A DNA stretch of 64,000 nt from Actinomycetota bacterium (GTDB taxonomy: Bacteria; Actinomycetota; Acidimicrobiia; Acidimicrobiales; Aldehydirespiratoraceae): NCBI GenBank assembly GCA_029979265.1, contig JAPOHW010000001.1:310001-374000 (forward strand). The letters are read 5' to 3'. Of the stretch, positions 1 through 7,389 are shown piece by piece (the first letter of the stretch is position 1; each line of letters begins with the position of its first letter). A program made the translations under genes and the position numbers. The notes beneath the pieces are model-generated. The model searched no databases and was not told where the DNA came from. It saw only the letters and a program-made list of their open reading frames with translations.

Positions 1-262
1 CGACCGCCCGTTCGAAGTCGTCGGCGAGGAGCTCGATACGGACCGCTGCGGAGCGAAGCGCATCGTCGATCCCGTCGAGCTCGACCTCCGATGCGGCAAG
101 TTCGGCGTCGACCCCTGCGAGCTCGGTGCCGAGATCGTCACGCAGGTTCTCGAGTTGCTCGATTTCGGCCTCGGACTGCGCGCCCACCGGCACACCGGGG
201 ACACTCAGCAGCGCGGCGGCAAGCCCACCGAGCAGGATTCGCGATCGTCGAGGTCGATGCAT
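1..262 (-). CDS. Secreted coiled-coil protein, N-terminal part (runs off window)
   Basis: This is the first 87 residues of a gene that continues beyond base 1. The ATG at 262 opens an Arg-rich n-region, a hydrophobic core (about residues 9-26) and a probable signal peptidase site after 'PVGA', near residue 28. The mature part is a Glu/Asp/Leu-rich heptad-like helix with the feel of 'LRDDLGTELAGVDAEL', as in the N-terminal coiled coils of actinobacterial peptidoglycan hydrolases (NlpC/P60 or M23 type). The catalytic domain is outside the window, so the enzyme class is inferred from the N-terminus only; a purely structural secreted coiled-coil protein is also possible. Confidence 0.6.
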   Translation of the reverse strand, partial: MHRPRRSRILLGGLAAALLSVPGVPVGAQSEAEIEQLENLRDDLGTELAGVDAELAASEVELDGIDDALRSAAVRIELLADDFERAV

Positions 263-307
263 GGGTTCCGAACTGCTGCCGAGTGCTCCGGCGCAGATGG
301 TACTGCG

Positions 308-760
308 TCAGTTCGGGTCGGAGGGGGCGCCTGGTGTCCAGCCCCGGGGCGCAAGTTCGAAGCCGGAGAACTCGAAACCCGGGGTCACGGTGCACCCGAC
401 CAGGGTCCATGCCCCGGCCGTGTGTGCGGTCTGCCACTCGAGGGGTTCGACGATGAGCTGCGGTCGTTCACCCGATGCGAAATCGGTTCCGAGGATGCGT
501 CGGGTGATCGAGGTTCCGTCCGAGGTCTCGAGGACGAGCGGAGCGCCCGCGTAGTGATGCCAGATCTCAGCGGCATCGACCCGATGCCACTGGGAGCGCT
601 CGGCGTCGGTCAAGAGGAAGAAGATGGCTGTCCCGGAAGATCGAGCGCCGTCACTCGACGCAGATCGCCAGGTCTCGGCGTACCGGCCGCCCTCCGGATG
701 TGGCTCAAGCCCCAGGAGCGCAACGATGCGGTCGACCTCGACCTGCTGGGCTGGGTTCAT
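308..760 (-). CDS. Cupin superfamily protein, DUF985 type
   Basis: A 150-residue protein of the DUF985/cupin_5 family. Visible family marks are 'HPEGGRYAETW' (about 21-31), 'SQWHRVDAAEIWHHY' (56-70) with a cluster of His residues suited to metal binding, and the C-terminal 'CTVTPGFEFSGFELA' segment. The frame is open well upstream of the chosen ATG, but homology begins at 'MNPAQQ', and the opposite gene begins only 31 bases away, so the longer frame is rejected. The family has a small beta-barrel fold; its substrate is not settled, so no reaction is assigned. It is divergent from the 792 gene. Confidence 0.85.
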   Translation of the reverse strand: MNPAQQVEVDRIVALLGLEPHPEGGRYAETWRSASSDGARSSGTAIFFLLTDAERSQWHRVDAAEIWHHYAGAPLVLETSDGTSITRRILGTDFASGERPQLIVEPLEWQTAHTAGAWTLVGCTVTPGFEFSGFELAPRGWTPGAPSDPN

Positions 761-777
761 CGTCCGATGTTGCCAGC

Positions 778-783
778 TACGGT
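778..783 (+). promoter_or_regulatory. -10-like TACGGT, 8 bases before GTG 792
   Basis: TACGGT matches the TANNNT pattern repeated through the window and lies 8 bases before the GTG. There is no Shine-Dalgarno in between, suggesting a leaderless or near-leaderless mRNA. Confidence 0.4.
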
Positions 784-791
784 GCCGAGTC

Positions 792-1283
792 GTGGCGATC
801 ACGATCACCGAAGTCCCCTTCCATCGAAACGAACACGAAGCCGTCACCGATGCGATGCGGCGCCTCACCGAACGAGGTGATGGGCAGGGCTGGATCAACC
901 TCCAGCCTGCGCTGAGCGACGAGGAGTACAACCGTGTGCCTGACCGCAGTGGTCTCGGGGCGTGGTTCAGCGGCCGGGGACCGGCGGTGGCGATGGCGAC
1001 ATGGACACCACCGACATTGGAGGGACGGATGCGGCCGGCCCAGATCGGCCTCGAACACGGCACCGGTCCAAAGGCGCTCGAGCGGCTGGCCGAGATCGGT
1101 GTGGGCCTACCCGAGCGATGGGTCACCCGTCAGGACCATGCGAAACACGGGATCGTCGCCGAGTTGCCGGCCGACGAGGATCCGAGCGTGGTCATCACCT
1201 GGCTGATCGTTGCTGCGACGGTGCTGCGAACGGTCGTCGAACCCGGAGAGCACTGGATCGCAGTCGTGCACGAGCCGGCCTGA
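792..1283 (+). CDS. Hypothetical protein, 163 aa
   Basis: Not recognised. The frame begins at a GTG ('VAITITEVPF') preceded at 8 bases by TACGGT, and ends with 'EHWIAVVHEPA'. It is a soluble, mixed alpha/beta sequence with no signal peptide and no membrane segment. It has an internal 'GLGAWFSGRGPAVAMATWTP' stretch and no Cys. Codon use (strong G/C third position) agrees with the neighbours and the opposite frames look like noise, so it is probably a real gene. It is divergent from the DUF985 cupin. A GC-rich inverted repeat follows its stop codon. Confidence 0.6.
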   Translation: MAITITEVPFHRNEHEAVTDAMRRLTERGDGQGWINLQPALSDEEYNRVPDRSGLGAWFSGRGPAVAMATWTPPTLEGRMRPAQIGLEHGTGPKALERLAEIGVGLPERWVTRQDHAKHGIVAELPADEDPSVVITWLIVAATVLRTVVEPGEHWIAVVHEPA

Positions 1284-1284
1284 G

Positions 1285-1301
1285 CGACCGATCAGCGGTC
1301 G
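1285..1301. terminator. Inverted repeat after the 792-1283 gene
   Basis: CGACCG - ATCAG - CGGTCG forms a perfect 6-bp GC stem with a 5-base loop, directly after the TGA at 1281-1283. There is no T-tract, so it would be at best a weak or factor-assisted terminator. Confidence 0.3.
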
Positions 1302-1405
1302 GTGAGACGGAGATCAACCTCGAGGTCGGTGGTGAGCGATCCGTGACCGTCAGAGGCCGCGACTCGGAGGTGGCCGGGGTCGTCGGGGTCGTCGTGGCGC
1401 ACCAT
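1292..1405 (-). CDS. Possible 37-aa small protein
   Basis: A short frame starting at ATG 1405, just after the stop of the 1412-1735 gene on the same strand. It encodes a charged peptide beginning 'MVRHDDPDDPGHLRVAA' and ending 'LRLTDR'. Its position as the last member of the 3425-to-1292 string of same-strand genes is the only support. It overlaps the hairpin at 1285-1301. No family is recognised and it may be chance. Confidence 0.25.
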   Translation of the reverse strand: MVRHDDPDDPGHLRVAASDGHGSLTTDLEVDLRLTDR

Positions 1406-1411
1406 GCCCGC

Positions 1412-1735
1412 CTACCCGGTCCAGGCGTGGACGACGTCACCGTCGCGCCAGGTGTGACTCACCGCGAGCCGCCCCGGCTCGACATCGACCGACACTGTCG
1501 CAGGAGCGGTGTCGCTCCACAGAACCAGCCTTGGTAGCACGACCTGGTCGACGGTGATGGGGAACTCGCCGTCGAGGACCAGACCCTGGGGCCGCGTCGG
1601 GTTGGCGCTCGCCCGGCTGATCGTGAGTGTTGCGGGTCGGTCGATCTCGAGCATGAGGGCGGCAAAGACCGGCTCGCCGTCACGTTCTGCGACATCGGTG
1701 TGGTGGTGGAGCCACAGCTCGGCGGGAGTGTTCAC
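1412..1735 (-). CDS. Hypothetical protein, 107 aa
   Basis: Not recognised. The ATG at 1735 overlaps the stop of the upstream membrane protein gene by 4 bases (ATGA), which supports translation coupling. The sequence is beta-rich ('MLEIDRPATLTISR', 'RLAVSHTWRDGDVVHAW'), soluble, without Cys or a signal peptide. The coupling places it in an operon with ribose/nucleoside genes, but nothing in the sequence ties it to that pathway. Confidence 0.55.
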   Translation of the reverse strand: MNTPAELWLHHHTDVAERDGEPVFAALMLEIDRPATLTISRASANPTRPQGLVLDGEFPITVDQVVLPRLVLWSDTAPATVSVDVEPGRLAVSHTWRDGDVVHAWTG

Positions 1736-2484
1736 GAGCCAGGCTCCGCTCCCACCGAGTTGGCCGCTGCGAACGGGTCGGGCGGGTCGTCACGCCAACC
1801 CGGGCGAGCAGACCGGAGATCGACGATGCCGAACTCGACCACACCGGTGATCGGGTTGTAGCGGCGGGGTGGTCTCCCGTTGCTCATACGGTCACGATTC
1901 GCAGCACCCCAGGCATCGGAATCGGCGTGGTTCTTCTCCACATGGGACCGCACGGTTGCTGCGGTTGGTGGCCGTCCGGTGGGGGAAAGCATCCACGGAT
2001 CGTCGCCCCTGCGCCAACGCCCGCGCGGCATCGCCGGATGGGCGACGAACGGGTCGCCGGTCCACGTGCCGAACAACGGTTCGTCGGCGTGAAACTCGTC
2101 GCGGAACCAGGGAAGGGAGGTCCACAGCGTTGGTTCGGGTGATGCAGTGACGGTTGGATCGGGGCGAACGAGCATCTCGTCGGCTTCGATCGCAGCCGCC
2201 TCGCGGGCTCGGTTCCACGTCACCCGGAGGCTCGAGGAGCCGTACGCGTCGCGCAACGTCGAACGCACGGCAGCACCGTCTTCAGCTCGTTGACGAATCT
2301 GGGCTGTTCGCCGTTCGTGCCTCGTCCCTTCGACCTGTTCTCCGTTGGGCCGAAAGCGACCGCGATTCGGATCACCGATCCAGTCGAGAGAGATCCAGAC
2401 CACGACGGCCGATGCCCACACCCAGACGAACGAGAAAATGATCCGATCACCCGACAAGACGTCGGCAACGAAGTCGGCAATCAC
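1732..2484 (-). CDS. Hypothetical protein with one N-terminal membrane segment
   Basis: A 250-residue protein with one clear hydrophobic segment at about residues 14-34 (Ile/Val/Trp-rich, ending at 'WISLDWIGDPNRGRF'). A long charged and Trp/Pro-rich soluble part with no recognised domain follows. The ATG at 2484 overlaps the stop of the nucleoside hydrolase (4-base overlap), so it is co-transcribed with it. It is probably a membrane-anchored cytoplasmic protein. Function unknown. Confidence 0.6.
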   Translation of the reverse strand: MIADFVADVLSGDRIIFSFVWVWASAVVVWISLDWIGDPNRGRFRPNGEQVEGTRHERRTAQIRQRAEDGAAVRSTLRDAYGSSSLRVTWNRAREAAAIEADEMLVRPDPTVTASPEPTLWTSLPWFRDEFHADEPLFGTWTGDPFVAHPAMPRGRWRRGDDPWMLSPTGRPPTAATVRSHVEKNHADSDAWGAANRDRMSNGRPPRRYNPITGVVEFGIVDLRSARPGWRDDPPDPFAAANSVGAEPGS

Positions 2485-3425
2485 GCCGAATCGAGGGCGA
2501 TGACAGCATCGACGATCGAGTTGACGACCGCCGCTTCGTCGGCATCGAACAGCACGCGTGCGTTGGCGCGCCCGGCATCCTCACCAGCCCTGCCGCGTGG
2601 CCGCTGATCGACCACGGTCATCCCCCTGGTCAGCGTGCCGGCGAGCTCGACGTCGACAGGGTGTTCTTCACCCCGGAACAGATCGGGACGAACCACGGCC
2701 ATCACCGCACTTGCGTCGTGGATGGGAGCGCCGTCGCGGCCCGCGATCTCACCGGCGCGCGCAACGGCGAAGTCGAGCAGATCGGCGGCGAGACCGGCCG
2801 CCGGTCCGCCTGCGGCACGGAGACGGTCTCGATCGGCGGGTCGCATCAGCACGCGATGGGTCACGTCGAGCCCGACCATCGTGGTCATCGGAAACTCCCG
2901 GAAGACGATGGCGGCCGCTTCCGGGTCGGCCCAGACGTTGAACTCGGCCACGGCGGTCACATTGCCGGCATGGGCACCACCACCCATGATCGTGAATCCC
3001 CCGAGACGACTCGGGAGATCGGGATCGGCCCGCAACGCAAGCGCGATGTTGGTCAGCGGGCCAACAGCGACGAGATGCAGATCGTCGACAGCACGGGCGG
3101 TGTCACAGATGAACCCGACGGCGTCGTCGGACGCGATCGACCGAGAAAGTTCGGGGAGTTCGACCGACCCGAGTCCTGTCGGTCCGTGGACGTATGCGGC
3201 GTCGATCGTCGGAGCGATCAGCGGACGGGCAGCACCTCGGTGCACCGGAACGTCGAGATCGGCGATCTGGGTGACGGCCAGCGCATTGTGTGTGGTGTGG
3301 TCGATGCCGACATTGCCGTTGACGGTGGTGATACCGACGAGATCGGTCAGCTGCGCAGCAGCGAGGAGCGCGATGGCATCGTCGAGTCCGGGGTCGCAGT
3401 CGATCAGCATCGGGATCCGCTCCAT
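2481..3425 (-). CDS. Inosine/uridine-type nucleoside hydrolase
   Basis: A 314-residue IUNH-family enzyme that hydrolyses the N-glycosidic bond of nucleosides to free base and ribose. The diagnostic N-terminal Ca2+/ribose-binding motif 'DCDPGLDDA' is at residues 9-17 (Asp9, Asp14, Asp15). Further family marks are 'VAVGPLTNIALAL', 'IMGGGA' and 'FNVWADPEAA'. The ATG at 3425 aligns with family N-termini, and the TAGCAT hexamer 8 bases upstream supports it; a longer open frame is ignored. It lies 38 bases downstream of ribokinase on the same strand, so released ribose could be phosphorylated at once. Specificity (purine, pyrimidine or both) cannot be read here. Confidence 0.92.
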   Translation of the reverse strand: MERIPMLIDCDPGLDDAIALLAAAQLTDLVGITTVNGNVGIDHTTHNALAVTQIADLDVPVHRGAARPLIAPTIDAAYVHGPTGLGSVELPELSRSIASDDAVGFICDTARAVDDLHLVAVGPLTNIALALRADPDLPSRLGGFTIMGGGAHAGNVTAVAEFNVWADPEAAAIVFREFPMTTMVGLDVTHRVLMRPADRDRLRAAGGPAAGLAADLLDFAVARAGEIAGRDGAPIHDASAVMAVVRPDLFRGEEHPVDVELAGTLTRGMTVVDQRPRGRAGEDAGRANARVLFDADEAAVVNSIVDAVIALDSA

Positions 3426-3433
3426 GGCGAACG

Positions 3434-3439
3434 ATGCTA
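3434..3439 (-). promoter_or_regulatory. -10-like TAGCAT before nucleoside hydrolase
   Basis: TAGCAT on the minus strand ends 8 bases before ATG 3425. It matches the window-wide TANNNT leaderless pattern and could give the hydrolase a promoter separate from ribokinase. Confidence 0.4.
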
Positions 3440-3463
3440 CGGCCTCGGTCGCCGCCGAGATGG

Positions 3464-4363
3464 TCAGCCGAGAAGCTGCTCGACCTCGGCGGGGGTCGGG
3501 AGCGATGGTTGCGCGCCTGGACGCTGGGTTGTGGCTGCGCCGACCCGAACCGCCCACTGGGTGGCGTCGATCAGCGTTTCGCCCCGCACCAACGCATCGG
3601 CGAGCGCGCCACAGAACGAGTCGCCTGCGGCGGTGGTGTCGACTGGTGTGACGGGGGGTGCCGGCACATGGGTGGCGACGCCTCGGTCGACGACGAGCGC
3701 CCCGTCTGCGCCGAGCGTCACCACGACCGCGGGCGAGGGCAAGGTCGGTGCGAGCCGGGCTGCGATCTCGGCGTCGATCGGACCGTCGTGACCGGCGAGC
3801 GTTGCGAGTTCGGTCTGGTTGGGCACCAGGATGTCGACCCGGGAGAGCAGGTCAGCCGGCAGCGGCACGGCCGGCGCCGGGTTGAGGATCACGGTCCCTT
3901 CGGCTGCGACTGCAGCAGCGGTAACGGCGTCGAGCGGGATCTCCAACTGCAACAGCGTCACGGCTGCCGTGCGCAGCGCGTCGGCGGCTGCTTCGACGTC
4001 GGCGGGGGTGACTCGGGCGTTCGCCCCGGGGCTTACCACGATTGCATTGTCTCCATCGGAGCCGACAGCGATCAGGGCCACGCCGTTCGGAGCCTCGTCG
4101 GTGGTGATCAATCGGGTCGTGTCGACCCCGTCGGCGGTCAGAGCCGCCCGCAGAATCTCGCCACCTTCGTCGGCTCCGAGTCGGCCGACCATGGCGACGT
4201 CGCGGCCCAGGCGGGCTGCCGCGACCGCCTGATTTGCGCCCTTGCCGCCAGGGATTCGGCGGAGATCACCTCCCATGACGGTCTCGCCGACAGCAGGAAT
4301 CTGGTCGACCTCCACCACAAGGTCGAGGTTGGCGCTGCCGACAACGACGATCTCGGCGGTCAT
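3464..4363 (-). CDS. rbsK: Ribokinase (PfkB family)
   Basis: A 299-residue PfkB-family sugar kinase. Ribokinase marks: 'GSANLDLVVEVD' at 9-20, the glycine-rich 'GGKGANQAVAAARLG' at 39-53, 'NPAPA', 'VPNQTELATLAG', and the anion-hole/catalytic-base motif 'DTTAAGDSF' at 242-250 (Asp248 as base). It converts ribose + ATP to ribose-5-phosphate in the cytoplasm. The ATG at 4363 gives the standard length; the longer frame has no homology. With the nucleoside hydrolase downstream it forms a nucleoside-ribose salvage pair. Another PfkB sugar specificity is possible but less likely given the neighbour. Confidence 0.9.
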   Translation of the reverse strand: MTAEIVVVGSANLDLVVEVDQIPAVGETVMGGDLRRIPGGKGANQAVAAARLGRDVAMVGRLGADEGGEILRAALTADGVDTTRLITTDEAPNGVALIAVGSDGDNAIVVSPGANARVTPADVEAAADALRTAAVTLLQLEIPLDAVTAAAVAAEGTVILNPAPAVPLPADLLSRVDILVPNQTELATLAGHDGPIDAEIAARLAPTLPSPAVVVTLGADGALVVDRGVATHVPAPPVTPVDTTAAGDSFCGALADALVRGETLIDATQWAVRVGAATTQRPGAQPSLPTPAEVEQLLG

Positions 4364-4379
4364 CGGGTGCGGCGTCGCA

Positions 4380-4820
4380 TCAGCGGACAACGCCCTCTTC
4401 GATCTCGTGCAGCCGCTTGACGGCACCCACGAGGATCTTTTTTGCGATCGCAGGGTTCCCGTCGAGCAGCGAAGAGAACTCGCGCCGATTGAGGACCTCC
4501 ACCACAAGGTCGGTCTCGGCGGTCACCGTCGCTGTCCGGGGAACGCCGGCGACCACCGCAAGCTCGCCGAAGAAGTCGCCCGGTCCGAGGTTGGCGATCA
4601 GCCGGCCGTTGCGCCGCACCGACGCCTCACCCTCCCTGATGATCATGAATTCGCGACCGACGTCACCCTGGGTCGTGAGGTTGCGGCCCGCCTTGGGGTT
4701 CACGGTGGTCATGAAGGAGGCGAGCTTCTTCAGTTCCTTGTGGTTGAGCTCGGAGAACAGTTCGATCTGGGCAAGGCGTTCGAGCACGGACACGCCGAGC
4801 GTTCTATCAGAAAACGGCAA
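4380..4820 (-). CDS. Cyclic nucleotide-binding domain protein, no HTH
   Basis: 146 residues. After a short lead comes one cNMP-binding (CAP-like) beta-roll: 'LERLAQIELFSELNHKEL', 'GREFMIIREGEASVRRNG', then the phosphate-binding cassette 'GPGDFFGELAVVAGVPRTATV', where the usual Arg-Thr/Ser-Ala is present. The chain ends shortly after the C-helix, so there is no DNA-binding domain as in Crp, and it probably acts through protein contacts. The ATG at 4820 overlaps the end of the cyclase gene by 14 bases; GTGs at 4793 and 4787 are alternative starts. Ribokinase begins 16 bases downstream, so co-transcription is likely. Confidence 0.8.
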   Translation of the reverse strand: MPFSDRTLGVSVLERLAQIELFSELNHKELKKLASFMTTVNPKAGRNLTTQGDVGREFMIIREGEASVRRNGRLIANLGPGDFFGELAVVAGVPRTATVTAETDLVVEVLNRREFSSLLDGNPAIAKKILVGAVKRLHEIEEGVVR

Positions 4821-5766
4821 CCGGGCTCACCGGAGCACCGCAGCCTCCGACGAACGGTTCTGGATTGGCTGCGAGGAAGAATTCGTAGCGGTTCTCGTCG
4901 GCGCACACCATGGCCAACGCCTCGAGATCCCAGATCTGGCCGGTGGTCAGCCCCATGTCGACGATGGCGAGACAGTGCACGGCCAGCATGTTGTCGGGTT
5001 CGTCGCCCGGAAAAACCTCGAAGGTCATGACGTCGTCGGCAACCGCAGCGATGTCGTTGCGGTGGAACCAGCGGCAGGCGTCGATCCCCGGGCCCGGGTT
5101 CGATGCGTCTCCCTCGGGACCCATGATGTAGGCGAGTCCACCACCCTCGTGGAAGGATCGGATTCGTCCGGTGCGGATGAGCACGATGTCGCCGGAGCGG
5201 ATCTCGAGCCCGGCCCATTCGGCCGTCTCGTCGAGTTCGTCCCCGGTGATCTCATGGCCACCGGGCAGTTGGTCGACCCCACGCATTGCTGCGACATCGA
5301 GCAGGACTCCACGCCCGACGAGTGTGCGAACATTCTCGATCCCCAGCACGGTCGCCCCACCCAGTGCAGTGACGGTGTCGGCGGGCACGCCGTTGTAGAG
5401 ATGATGGTCGTAGCTGACGTGACCCAGCGCGTCCCAGTGGGTGCCCGCCTGCAGACCCATGACGACATGGTCGTCGTTGAAATGCGGAACCATGGCGTTG
5501 CCGTCGGGATCTCCGAGATCAGCGTTGTTGATGTAGTTCATGCCGCGCAGCGGGTTGATCCGCCCCGGGACCGATCCGATCTGGGGACCGTTCGACGAAA
5601 GATCGATCGCACACGACACCCGACGACCACTGCGGATCGTGGCTGCCCCGGCGGCTACGGCCGCGTCGGTCAAGAGGTTCAGGGTCCCAAGGCGGTCCTC
5701 GGCTCCCCAACGACCCCAATTGCGAACCTCGGCGGCGACGGAGTGAAAGTGATCGTTGAACGACAT
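4807..5766 (-). CDS. Cyclase-family (kynurenine formamidase-like) metal hydrolase
   Basis: A 319-residue member of the cyclase/formamidase family. The metal-binding signature 'GTHWDALGHVSYD' (HxGTHxDxxxH type) is intact, followed by 'VLLDVAAMRG', 'GDIVLIRTGR' and a late 'EVFPGDEPDNMLAVHCLAIVDMGL' segment typical of the longer members of this family. It should hydrolyse an amide or ester of a small organic molecule. The family is too broad to name the substrate, and kynurenine pathway genes are not visible nearby. Overlap with the downstream cNMP-binding gene suggests one transcript. Confidence 0.8.
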   Translation of the reverse strand: MSFNDHFHSVAAEVRNWGRWGAEDRLGTLNLLTDAAVAAGAATIRSGRRVSCAIDLSSNGPQIGSVPGRINPLRGMNYINNADLGDPDGNAMVPHFNDDHVVMGLQAGTHWDALGHVSYDHHLYNGVPADTVTALGGATVLGIENVRTLVGRGVLLDVAAMRGVDQLPGGHEITGDELDETAEWAGLEIRSGDIVLIRTGRIRSFHEGGGLAYIMGPEGDASNPGPGIDACRWFHRNDIAAVADDVMTFEVFPGDEPDNMLAVHCLAIVDMGLTTGQIWDLEALAMVCADENRYEFFLAANPEPFVGGCGAPVSPVAVF

Positions 5767-5809
5767 GAGATGAAGCCTGACAGGGTGCTACTGCGGTGTC
5801 GATCCTGGT

Positions 5810-6757
5810 TCAATAGCCCGCCTCGACATCGACCACACCGGTCAGCGGTGTGCCGGCTCGCCAGCGCAGATAGTTGTCGTGGAATGTCGAGATGATCTCG
5901 GCGAAGGCGCCCGGTCCCGCCCAACTCGTGTGAGGGGTGAGGAAGACCTGGGGGTGTTCGTAGAGCCAGTGGCCGGCGGGCAACGGCTCAGGATCGCACA
6001 CGTCCAACGACGCCGTGCCGATCCGGCCGTCGTCGAGGGCCCGGCGCAGCGCGTCCTGGTCGACGAGGGTGCCGCGGGCAACGTTGACGAGATGCACCCC
6101 GGGCGTCACCAGGCCGAGCATCTCGTCGTCGAACAGTCCCACGGTTTGTGGGGTTGCCGGAGCGGCGATGACGAGGTGGTCGGCCTCGCCGATGACGGTG
6201 GCCAGATCGTTGACGATCGCCATGCCGGCCACTGGGGTGTCGGTTCCTCGGCGACGGACCCCGATCACTCGCATGTCCAGCCCGAGCGACAGCCGAGCGA
6301 CTTCTGCGCCGATTCCTCCGGTTCCGAAGATCACCACCGTCTTGTTGCGCAAGGTCGAGATCCCGGCGGAGGGTGCGTGCCAGTCGCTGGGCGGTGTATC
6401 GAGCGGCGCAGTCCGAACCGCCTTCGCAACGGCGAGCATCTGGGCGAACACCCACTCGCCGATCATGTGGCCGCTGATACCGCGAGAGCAGGTCAAGACC
6501 TGTCCCCGGAGGGCCTCGAAGGGAAAGCTGTCGACGCCGGTGCCGAGGGTGTGGACCCATTTCGGACTTCTCTCCAGCAACGCACCGAGATTCGGTCCAC
6601 CGTCGGTTCGGGTGAACACAATGTCGCCGTCGATGTCGGCGGGAAGCGGTCCGTCGCGGTCACAGTCGACGATGCGGATGCCAGGCCAACTCGCAACCGC
6701 CGCCGGAAACGGGATGCCGGAGTGGTTGACGACGGTGGAGATGGTCTCGGCGGGCAT
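5810..6757 (-). CDS. D-isomer-specific 2-hydroxyacid dehydrogenase
   Basis: 315 residues. The Rossmann NAD-binding motif 'VVIFGTGGIGAEVARL' is central. It is followed by 'LVNVARGTLVDQDAL' (with the substrate-binding Arg), 'SLDVCDPEPLPAGHWLYEHP' and the catalytic His in 'FLTPHTSWAGPG'. These are standard marks of the family that reduces 2-oxoacids to D-2-hydroxyacids. The ATG at 6757 is preceded at 6 bases by TACCGT, a leaderless promoter signature, so the longer upstream frame is discarded. It is divergent from the NfeD/flotillin operon. Substrate unknown (glyoxylate/hydroxypyruvate or another). Confidence 0.88.
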   Translation of the reverse strand: MPAETISTVVNHSGIPFPAAVASWPGIRIVDCDRDGPLPADIDGDIVFTRTDGGPNLGALLERSPKWVHTLGTGVDSFPFEALRGQVLTCSRGISGHMIGEWVFAQMLAVAKAVRTAPLDTPPSDWHAPSAGISTLRNKTVVIFGTGGIGAEVARLSLGLDMRVIGVRRRGTDTPVAGMAIVNDLATVIGEADHLVIAAPATPQTVGLFDDEMLGLVTPGVHLVNVARGTLVDQDALRRALDDGRIGTASLDVCDPEPLPAGHWLYEHPQVFLTPHTSWAGPGAFAEIISTFHDNYLRWRAGTPLTGVVDVEAGY

Positions 6758-6763
6758 GGTGGA

Positions 6764-6769
6764 ACGGTA
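6764..6769 (-). promoter_or_regulatory. -10-like TACCGT, 6 bases before ATG 6757
   Basis: TACCGT on the minus strand ends 6 bases before the dehydrogenase ATG, with no Shine-Dalgarno, as expected for a leaderless transcript. Confidence 0.5.
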
Positions 6770-6801
6770 CCGCCCGATGTCGTCACGCTCCTTTTTCGGT
6801 C

Positions 6802-6819
6802 TAGGTTGAACGCAGGGAG
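6802..6819 (+). promoter_or_regulatory. -10-like TAGGTT plus Shine-Dalgarno for NfeD-like gene
   Basis: TAGGTT at 6802-6807 is followed by AGGGAG at 6814-6819, 8 bases before ATG 6828. Unlike most operon heads here, this one shows a short leader with a good ribosome binding site. Confidence 0.45.
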
Positions 6820-6827
6820 TAGCGGCT

Positions 6828-7358
6828 ATGGATCTGTTGTACGGCTTTAGTCTGGCGGTGGGCGCACCGTTGCTGCTCTGGTTCGCGTTCGCCGGCGATG
6901 CAGGTGCCGACGGCCCAGGCGGCGACGGCGCCGACAGTGGCCCACTGTCGGTCATTTCGCTGTCCTCGGTTGCGTTCGTATTGGCCTTCTTCGGATTGTC
7001 GGGTCTGATCGGCAGCGCCACCGGCACGGCGGCGGCGTTGGTGTTGGTGTTCGCCGTAGTCGTCGGGGTGGTCGCCGGGGCGATGAACACCGCTGCGTTC
7101 TCCTGGCTGCGACGCCACTCGAATTCGTCGGATGTCGCCGACCGCGAACTCGAGGGCAGCATCGCTGACGTCGCGCTGCCGATCAGTTCCGATCATCGCG
7201 GCAAGATCATCGTCAGCAAAGCCGGCGCCCGTGAACAGATGACGGCGGCACCGGTCGATGGCTCGGTGATCGAACCGGGTGAACGGGTCGTCATCGTCCG
7301 TGTCGACCGAGGGGTGGCATTGGTCGCCCCACTCGGTCCCGACCTCGAACTCGAGTAG
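6828..7358 (+). CDS. NfeD-like membrane protein, flotillin partner
   Basis: 176 residues. An N-terminal hydrophobic helix (about 3-20) leads into a Gly/Asp loop, then two further membrane helices (about 43-85). A C-terminal soluble beta domain from about residue 105 ('GSIADVALPISSDHRGKIIV' ... 'GERVVIVRVDRGVALVAPL') looks like the OB-fold of NfeD proteins. The gene lies 31 bases before the flotillin gene, the classical NfeD-flotillin pairing (compare YuaF-FloT of Bacillus). It is likely a membrane partner of the flotillin scaffold. The family call rests on architecture and neighbourhood. Confidence 0.75.
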   Translation: MDLLYGFSLAVGAPLLLWFAFAGDAGADGPGGDGADSGPLSVISLSSVAFVLAFFGLSGLIGSATGTAAALVLVFAVVVGVVAGAMNTAAFSWLRRHSNSSDVADRELEGSIADVALPISSDHRGKIIVSKAGAREQMTAAPVDGSVIEPGERVVIVRVDRGVALVAPLGPDLELE

Positions 7359-7389
7359 CCCCCGACTCGAACAGAAAGAGAGAACCCAC

